From: Hyphomicrobiales bacterium
GTDB lineage: Bacteria > Pseudomonadota > Alphaproteobacteria > Rhizobiales > Xanthobacteraceae
Length of the DNA: 18,707 bases
NCBI GenBank assembly: GCA_003164375.1
Contig: PLTE01000227.1
Span: 1-18,707, forward strand
Direction of reading: 5' to 3'
Shown here: one piece after another, positions 13,967-18,707 of the stretch
Numbering within the stretch: position 1 is the first letter of the stretch
Layout of the letters: the number at the start of each line of letters is the position of its first letter
The notes under the pieces: model-generated
The model's input: the letters and a program-made list of their open reading frames with translations, nothing else
What the model was told of the DNA's origin: nothing
The model's database searches: none
Translations under genes and position numbers: made by a program

Positions 13967-14926
13967 ATGGTCAAAAAAATTGCGCTCGAAGAGCACTTCC
14001 TGTCGCCAGGTTACGAAGACTATTGGTGGCCCACGGTCGGCGGCGTTGACACGAAGGTCGCAGGCAACCTGCTGGCGCGATTGACGGACTTCGGCGAGAT
14101 GCGGTTGCAGGCCATGGACCAGGCCGGGATCGCACGCGCGGTGCTGTCGATCGCCGGCCCCGGCGTGCAAAGCCAAGCCGACGCCGCCATCGCGCTTCGG
14201 CACGCCCGAGAATCGAACGATTTTCTCGCTCGGGAAATCCAAAAGCGGCCCGACCGTTACTCAGGCTTCGCTCACCTGCCGATGCAAGACCCGCGCGGCG
14301 CCGCCGACGAACTGGAACGTTGCATGCGCGCGCTCAAATTCTCAGGCGCCATGATTAACGGCCACACCAACGGCCAATATCTCGATCACCCCTCGCTGCA
14401 TTCGTTCTGGGAGCGAGCCGAAGCACTCGGCGCGCCGATCTACATTCACCCGACCGATCCGGTCAGTCTCGCGCCGGTGCTCGAGGGCTACAACGGCCTG
14501 CGCCGCGCCACCTGGGAATGGGGTTTTGAGACCGGCTCGCACGCCTTGCGGCTGGTCTTCAGCGGACTGTTCGACCGCTTCCCGCGCGCCAAGGTCGTGC
14601 TCGGTCACCTCGGCGAGACGTTGCCGTTCCTGCTGTGGCGGTTCGACAGCCGCGCCAAGCTCTACGGCGTGAAGCTCGGCAAACAGCCGTCCGAATACAT
14701 CAAACAGAATATTCTGGTGACGACATCGGGCATGTGCTCGGCCGAGCCGCTCAATTGCACGATCGCGGCGCTCGGCCATGAGCGGGTAATGTTCGGGGCG
14801 GATTATCCCTTCGAAGTGGCAAAGGAAGCCGGCGAGTTTCTCGATCACGTCGCACTGTCGGACACGCTGCGCGCGGACATCGCCGTCAACAATGCGGTCC
14901 GGCACTTCGGTTCGGCTTTAGCCTGA
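13967..14926 (+). CDS. Amidohydrolase-2 family protein, gamma-resorcylate/2,3-dihydroxybenzoate decarboxylase-like
   Basis: The 319-residue protein is a member of the ACMSD/decarboxylase branch of the amidohydrolase superfamily. The metal ligands Glu8 and His10 (ALEEHF), His161 (IHPTDP) and Asp279 (FGADYPFE) are all present. So are the catalytic pair His214 and Glu217 (GHLGE), WRFDSR at 224-229 and TTSGMC at 252-257. The spacing closely follows gamma-resorcylate decarboxylase as I remember it. Family members non-oxidatively decarboxylate hydroxybenzoates or related acids, so a decarboxylase is the best guess; a hydrolase for a different ring acid remains possible. ATG at 13967 has GAGGGGG just before it. 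It lies 88 bases after the TRAP large subunit; a GCGGCC/GGCCGC dyad (13925-13949) is in that gap. Confidence 0.9.
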   Translation: MVKKIALEEHFLSPGYEDYWWPTVGGVDTKVAGNLLARLTDFGEMRLQAMDQAGIARAVLSIAGPGVQSQADAAIALRHARESNDFLAREIQKRPDRYSGFAHLPMQDPRGAADELERCMRALKFSGAMINGHTNGQYLDHPSLHSFWERAEALGAPIYIHPTDPVSLAPVLEGYNGLRRATWEWGFETGSHALRLVFSGLFDRFPRAKVVLGHLGETLPFLLWRFDSRAKLYGVKLGKQPSEYIKQNILVTTSGMCSAEPLNCTIAALGHERVMFGADYPFEVAKEAGEFLDHVALSDTLRADIAVNNAVRHFGSALA

Positions 14927-14957
14927 TCGCCCCGCTTATGTCCGACGCGCCCTAGTC

Positions 14958-15902
14958 ATGAACACCAGAGTCCTTATCGTCGATGTCCATGCCGAGATGT
15001 ATCGCGATCGGCTGAAGGCTGAGTTTCCGGCGCTGCAATTCGCCCTGTTCCACAATGCCGCGGAAGTGACGGCCGAGCTTTCCGACGTCGCGGTCATGAT
15101 CATGTTCGGACTGGAGATCCGCGACTCCATGCTCAGCCGCGCGCCGGCCTTGAAATGGATTCAGTCGCTGGCGACCGGCGTCGATCATTTTTTGCGCTGT
15201 CCGTCGCTCAGGCCCGAAGTGCTGATCACCAGCGGCCGCGGCATCCACGGACCGCCGATGCGCGAACAGGTCGTTTACATGATGATGGCGGTAAGCCGCG
15301 ACGCCAAGCGTCAAGCCGACGACACGATGCACCGGATCTGGTCGCGGCGGCTGTGGAGCACGCTGCACGGCAAGACCGCGGTCGTCGTCGGCACCGGTAT
15401 CGTCGGCGCGGCGATCGGCGAGTTGCTCAAGGCCTTCGGTATGCGTGTGGTCGGCGTCACTCGTACGCCGCGCAAGGCTGAAGGCTTCGACGAAGTTATG
15501 GCGACCGATCGTCTGCCGGAGGCGGCGGCCAAGGCCGATTATCTCATCAATGTGCTGCCGGCGAGCGAGCATAATATCGGGCTGTTCGACGCCCGGGTTT
15601 TTGGCGCGATGAAGAGTTCGGCGTATTACATCAGCGCGGGCCGCGGCCAGACTGTGGACGAAACCGCCCTCATTGGGGCACTACGCGAGCGCCGCATCGC
15701 CGGCGCCTCCCTCGATGTGTTCCAAGCCGAGCCGCTACCACCCGATAGCCTGTTCTGGAGCCTGCCGAACGTTTTCATGACGCCCCATGTCGGCGGCTAC
15801 ATTGTCGAATATGAGGAGTTCATCATGCCGCTCCTGATCGACAATATGCGGCTGTTCCTCGCCGGCAACCCTCACGAAATGCGCAATATCGTCCCCCGCT
15901 GA
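14958..15902 (+). CDS. D-2-hydroxyacid dehydrogenase family protein
   Basis: The 314-residue protein is an NAD(P)-dependent 2-hydroxyacid dehydrogenase. The cofactor motif is GTGIVG at 145-150. The catalytic triad is Arg229 (SAGRG), Glu258 (DVFQAEP) and His277 (TPHVGG). The segment after the second strand reads VTRTPRK (167-173), with Arg169, which hints at NADP preference as in glyoxylate/hydroxypyruvate reductases of the GhrA type. It should interconvert a 2-keto acid and a D-2-hydroxy acid. ATG at 14958 is 31 bases after the amidohydrolase stop; no clear ribosome-binding site is visible, so coupling to upstream translation is likely. Its stop overlaps the first possible start of the next gene (TGATG). 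Confidence 0.92.
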   Translation: MNTRVLIVDVHAEMYRDRLKAEFPALQFALFHNAAEVTAELSDVAVMIMFGLEIRDSMLSRAPALKWIQSLATGVDHFLRCPSLRPEVLITSGRGIHGPPMREQVVYMMMAVSRDAKRQADDTMHRIWSRRLWSTLHGKTAVVVGTGIVGAAIGELLKAFGMRVVGVTRTPRKAEGFDEVMATDRLPEAAAKADYLINVLPASEHNIGLFDARVFGAMKSSAYYISAGRGQTVDETALIGALRERRIAGASLDVFQAEPLPPDSLFWSLPNVFMTPHVGGYIVEYEEFIMPLLIDNMRLFLAGNPHEMRNIVPR

Positions 15903-16975
15903 TGCAGCATTCGTGCAAATCTACGCCGACGGCCGCTTGTAGATTTCGGAGATCGACCTTGGTGGAAGCATCACTCTCGGCGAGATCAGGCTGTAAAATC
16001 TTGCCGGATAGCACGCGCACGATTTTCGCACTATTGGCCTTTGCCGTGATCGCTACTGTGGCGCAGGCGCAGGCGCAGCGGCAATATCCCAGCCGTCCGG
16101 TGCACGTCTTGGTCGGCTTTGCCGCCGGCAGCGGACCCGATGTTCTGGCGCGCGTGGTGGCCAACCAGCTCGGCGCCGACCTCGGCCAGAGCTTTATCGT
16201 CGAAAATCGTCCTGGCGCGAATGCCACCATCGCCGGCAATGTCGTCGCGCAATCGGCGCCCGACGGCTACACGCTGCTCTATACCAGCGATTCGATCGCG
16301 CCGACGCCATTCATCTACAAGCACCTGTCCTATGACGTTTCCAAGGATCTCACTCCGATCGCAACAGTCGGTGTCCTCGACGGGCTGCTCATGCTGGTCA
16401 ACCCCGCCTTTCCGGCCCACAGCGTCGACGAATTCATCGCCTATGCGAAGACGCACCGCTTACTCTATGGCTCACCAGGCATTGGCAACGGCTTGCACCT
16501 CGCTGCCGCCTTGTTCGACAAGACGACCGGTCTCGCCATGGAGCACGTGCCGTTCAAAGGAACATCCGAGGTCGCGGCAGCCCTATTGGGCGGTAATATC
16601 GACGTCATGTTCGTGACACCACCCTCGGTCATCGGCCTCGTAAAGAACGGCACGCTGCGCGCGCTCGCGTTTACAGGATCGAAGCCGTTTGCGGAATTGC
16701 CCGACGTGCCGCTGCTCAAAACATCAGTACCGAATTATCCGCCGGTCGAGTCCTGGGGGATATTCTTCGCGCCGGCGAAAACGCCGACGGAGATCGTCGA
16801 CAAGCTCAACGCCGCCATACGGCATGCGCTACGCGAGCCGCCGGTCGCCGATGTCGTTCAAACAGCGGGCTACGTTCCGGACGACCGGACCCCGGCGCAA
16901 ACTGCCGAGTTTTTTCATCAAAAGCTCGAAGCCGCCCAGAATGCAGTCGAGGCCGCGGGCATCGAGCCGAATTGA
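15902..16975 (+). CDS. TctC/Bug-type tripartite tricarboxylate transporter substrate-binding protein
   Basis: The product is a periplasmic receptor of the Bug/TctC family, recognisable from YPSRPVHVLVGFAAGSGPD (62-80 counted from the ATG), IVENRPGANATIAGN (99-113), DGYTLLY and the GTLRALAFTGSKPFAELPDV region. These receptors bind small carboxylates or aromatic acids. No TctA/TctB membrane genes are nearby, so it is an orphan. Three starts are possible. ATG at 15902 overlaps the previous stop but gives an unusually long 39-residue lead before the signal helix. TTG at 15959 and GTG at 15962 follow GGAG at 15948-15951 by 7 and 10 bases and give a more usual family length. Signal cleavage is expected after the Ala-Gln-rich stretch near 54-59. 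Confidence 0.9.
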   Translation: MQHSCKSTPTAACRFRRSTLVEASLSARSGCKILPDSTRTIFALLAFAVIATVAQAQAQRQYPSRPVHVLVGFAAGSGPDVLARVVANQLGADLGQSFIVENRPGANATIAGNVVAQSAPDGYTLLYTSDSIAPTPFIYKHLSYDVSKDLTPIATVGVLDGLLMLVNPAFPAHSVDEFIAYAKTHRLLYGSPGIGNGLHLAAALFDKTTGLAMEHVPFKGTSEVAAALLGGNIDVMFVTPPSVIGLVKNGTLRALAFTGSKPFAELPDVPLLKTSVPNYPPVESWGIFFAPAKTPTEIVDKLNAAIRHALREPPVADVVQTAGYVPDDRTPAQTAEFFHQKLEAAQNAVEAAGIEPN

Positions 16976-16984
16976 TCCACCACG

Positions 16985-18319
16985 TCATTCCGGAGGCGTG
17001 CCGTTGGCGGCCAAAACTTCGCCGGCAAGATAGAGCGAACCGGTAATTAGGATACGCGGTGCCGGATGCAGATCGAGCTTACCGGCCACATCGATTGCGC
17101 TCTCGATGTCGTCGCGCGCGAGTGCCGGAATGCCGACCTGGCCTGCAACCTCGGCTAGCGCCATTGCCGGCACCGCCTTGTCCTGGTGAATCGGCACCGC
17201 GATGACGCGCCGGGCGAGTCCGGCAAAGTTCTTGAGGAACCCCGCGCTGTCCTTTGTCGCCAGCATGCCGATGATGAGCACCAGCGGCCGCGACACGCGC
17301 TCTTCGAGATCGGCGAGCGCCGCGGCAATGGCCTGGCCGCCATCGGCATTGTGACCGCCGTCGAGCCACAGTTCACTGTCCGGGGGCGCCAGATCGGCAA
17401 GCCTGCCGTGTGAAAGCCGCTGCATGCGCGCCGGCCATTCGACCCGGGTCATGCCGGCCTCGAACGCCGCGGACGGAATTTTCAGTCCGCTTACCCGCAG
17501 CGCCGCGACCGCGGCGCCTGCATTCTCGAATTGATGCCGACCATAGAGTTTCGGCGCCGGCAGATCGAGCAGGCCGTTACCGTCCTGATAGACCAGGCCG
17601 CCGCGCTCCTCGGTGGCGGTCCAATCCTCGCCGGCGATGGAAAGCGGCGCGTGAAGCCGCGCCGCCTGCCGCTCGATGACGGCAAGCGCTTCGCGTGCCT
17701 GGCTTGTCACCACCGCCGGCACGTCGCGCTTGAGGATGCCGGCCTTTTCGCTGGCGATCGCGGAGAGCGTGTCGCCGAGAAATTCGCGATGGTCGAGCGA
17801 CAGCCGCGTGATGACGCTCGCCAACGGGCGCTCGACAACATTGGTGGCGTCGAGCCGGCCGCCAAGACCGACTTCGAGCAACAGCACATCGGCCGGATGG
17901 CGCGAGAACAGAACGAACGCGGCGGCGGTTTCGATCTCGAATACCGTGATCGGCGCATCGCCGTTTTTAGCTTCGCATTCGGCAAGCACGGCGCCAAGCT
18001 CGGCGTCACCGACGAATTTGCCGCCGCCCGATTGCCCAAGGCGAAACCGCTCGTTGAGGCGAACAAGATTGGGCGACGTATAGGCGTGCACGCGCTGCCC
18101 CGCCGCTTCGAGAATGGCGCGCATAAAGGCGATGGTCGAGCCTTTGCCGTTGGTGCCGGCGACGTGAATCACCGGCGGCAGGCGCCGTTCCGGATGATCG
18201 AGCGCGGCGAGAAGCCGCTCTATACGGTCGAGCGAAAGATCGATGCGCTTGGGATGCAGCGCCAAGAGTCGCGCCAGCATGGCGTCGATCGGCGCTGAGT
18301 TGGCGTGCCCCGCGCTCAC
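16985..18319 (-). CDS. folC: Folylpolyglutamate synthase / dihydrofolate synthase
   Basis: The 444-residue protein is full-length FolC, a Mur-ligase-family enzyme that joins glutamate to dihydropteroate and extends the polyglutamate tail of folates, using ATP. The P-loop AGTNGKGST is at 54-62. TSPNLVRLNER at 81-91 replaces the usual His after SP by Asn. EVGLGGRLDATN at about 148-159, the LDHREFLGDT segment, SEKAGILK, and the C-terminal WLDGGHNADGG complete the family pattern. The start is GTG at 18319, overlapping the accD stop by four bases (GTGA), so the two are probably coupled. accD-folC adjacency is usual in alphaproteobacteria. It ends 9 bases from the convergent TctC-type gene with no visible hairpin between them. 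Confidence 0.95.
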   Translation of the reverse strand: MSAGHANSAPIDAMLARLLALHPKRIDLSLDRIERLLAALDHPERRLPPVIHVAGTNGKGSTIAFMRAILEAAGQRVHAYTSPNLVRLNERFRLGQSGGGKFVGDAELGAVLAECEAKNGDAPITVFEIETAAAFVLFSRHPADVLLLEVGLGGRLDATNVVERPLASVITRLSLDHREFLGDTLSAIASEKAGILKRDVPAVVTSQAREALAVIERQAARLHAPLSIAGEDWTATEERGGLVYQDGNGLLDLPAPKLYGRHQFENAGAAVAALRVSGLKIPSAAFEAGMTRVEWPARMQRLSHGRLADLAPPDSELWLDGGHNADGGQAIAAALADLEERVSRPLVLIIGMLATKDSAGFLKNFAGLARRVIAVPIHQDKAVPAMALAEVAGQVGIPALARDDIESAIDVAGKLDLHPAPRILITGSLYLAGEVLAANGTPPE

Positions 18320-18707
18320 GTGGTCGCGGATTCGGGCGCCGGCAAGACGCGCGGTGGCGGCGTTGGCGGCGCTCCGGCCGGTCCCTTGGTCAACAAGCGG
18401 CAGAGTTTTGCGATGACGCCGCGCAAGTCGCGGCGATGCACCACCATATCGACCATGCCGTGATCGCGCAGATATTCGGCTTTTTGAAAGCCCTCCGGCA
18501 GCTTTTCGCGGATGGTCTGTTCGATGACACGAGGACCGGCGAAGCCGATGAGCGCGCCGGGCTCGGCGATGTGAACGTCGCCGAGCATCGCATAGGACGC
18601 GGTGACGCCGCCGGTCGTCGGATTGGTCAGTACGACGATATAGGGCTTGCGCGCCTCGCGCAGCCGCTGCACCGCAATCGTAGTCCGCGGCATCTGCATC
18701 AGCGACA
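18316..18707 (-). CDS. accD: Acetyl-CoA carboxylase carboxyltransferase subunit beta, C-terminal part
   Basis: The frame is open from the right edge of the window to the TGA at 18318-18316, giving about 130 C-terminal residues. SLMQMPRTTIAVQRLREA, NPTTGGVTASYAMLGD, EPGALIGFAGPRVIEQTIRE and LPEGFQKAEYLRDHGMVDM are the familiar C-terminal AccD segments. The enzyme transfers the carboxyl group from biotin to acetyl-CoA to make malonyl-CoA, the first step of fatty-acid synthesis. The tail after LLTKGP is Pro-rich (APPTPPPRVLPAPE), which is common in this group. The N-terminal zinc ribbon lies outside the window. The ATG at 18699 is internal, not the gene start. Confidence 0.95.
   Translation of the reverse strand, partial: SLMQMPRTTIAVQRLREARKPYIVVLTNPTTGGVTASYAMLGDVHIAEPGALIGFAGPRVIEQTIREKLPEGFQKAEYLRDHGMVDMVVHRRDLRGVIAKLCRLLTKGPAGAPPTPPPRVLPAPESATT

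Noticed and set aside
17531..18298. 255-codon plus-strand frame opposite folC
   Set aside because: Antisense shadow of a well-supported housekeeping gene.
1..18707. Search by eye for tRNA, rRNA, insertion sequences, integrase or attachment-site repeats around the island
   Set aside because: No tRNA-like fold, transposase, integrase or flanking direct repeat was recognised, so horizontal transfer of the island is not supported by visible marks.

Overview
The window reads as chromosomal DNA of a hopanoid-making alphaproteobacterium, most likely a Hyphomicrobiales (Rhizobiales) member of the Bradyrhizobium/Rhodopseudomonas/Xanthobacteraceae type. The reasons are the GC-rich sequence, the hpn genes, the accD-folC pair, and the abundance of orphan binding proteins. 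This placement is inferred from gene content, not from a search. I found no RNA genes, insertion sequences, prophage genes or CRISPR arrays, and no gene-free stretch longer than about 220 bases.

Left part (1-3739), hopanoid lipid genes. On the minus strand hpnL, hpnI and the 5' part of hpnJ form an operon that leaves the window at base 1. Diverging from it are a 36-residue lipoprotein gene and then hpnG, which is preceded by a repeat-rich leader. HpnG converts adenosylhopane to ribosylhopane. HpnI and HpnJ build the glucosamine/cyclitol head group, together with HpnK, which is not in the window. HpnL is a membrane protein of unproven role.

Middle part (3758-16975), a catabolic and transport island. 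A small unknown ORF is followed by a MmgE/PrpD-family lyase gene. Convergent to it, across a perfect 12-bp hairpin terminator, is a five-gene minus-strand operon. In transcription order this encodes a metal-dependent cyclase-family hydrolase, a degenerate cupin, an SDR oxidoreductase, a 3-hydroxyacyl-CoA-dehydrogenase-like enzyme and a branched-chain-type ABC binding protein. Next come an IclR-type regulator on the minus strand and, diverging from it, a six-gene plus-strand array. That array encodes a complete TRAP transporter (binding protein, small and large membrane subunits), a gamma-resorcylate-decarboxylase-like amidohydrolase, a D-2-hydroxyacid dehydrogenase and a TctC-type binding protein. 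The enzymes suggest uptake of a carboxylated compound, decarboxylation, ring or amide/lactone hydrolysis, and oxidation/reduction of hydroxy-acid intermediates. The substrate cannot be read from the sequence. A 9-bp element, GCAATGCAA, occurs in both the IclR/TRAP intergenic region and the promoter region of the cyclase operon, so the IclR protein may control both.

Right part (16985-18707), housekeeping genes on the minus strand: the C-terminal part of accD (fatty-acid synthesis) and folC (folate), joined by a GTGA overlap.
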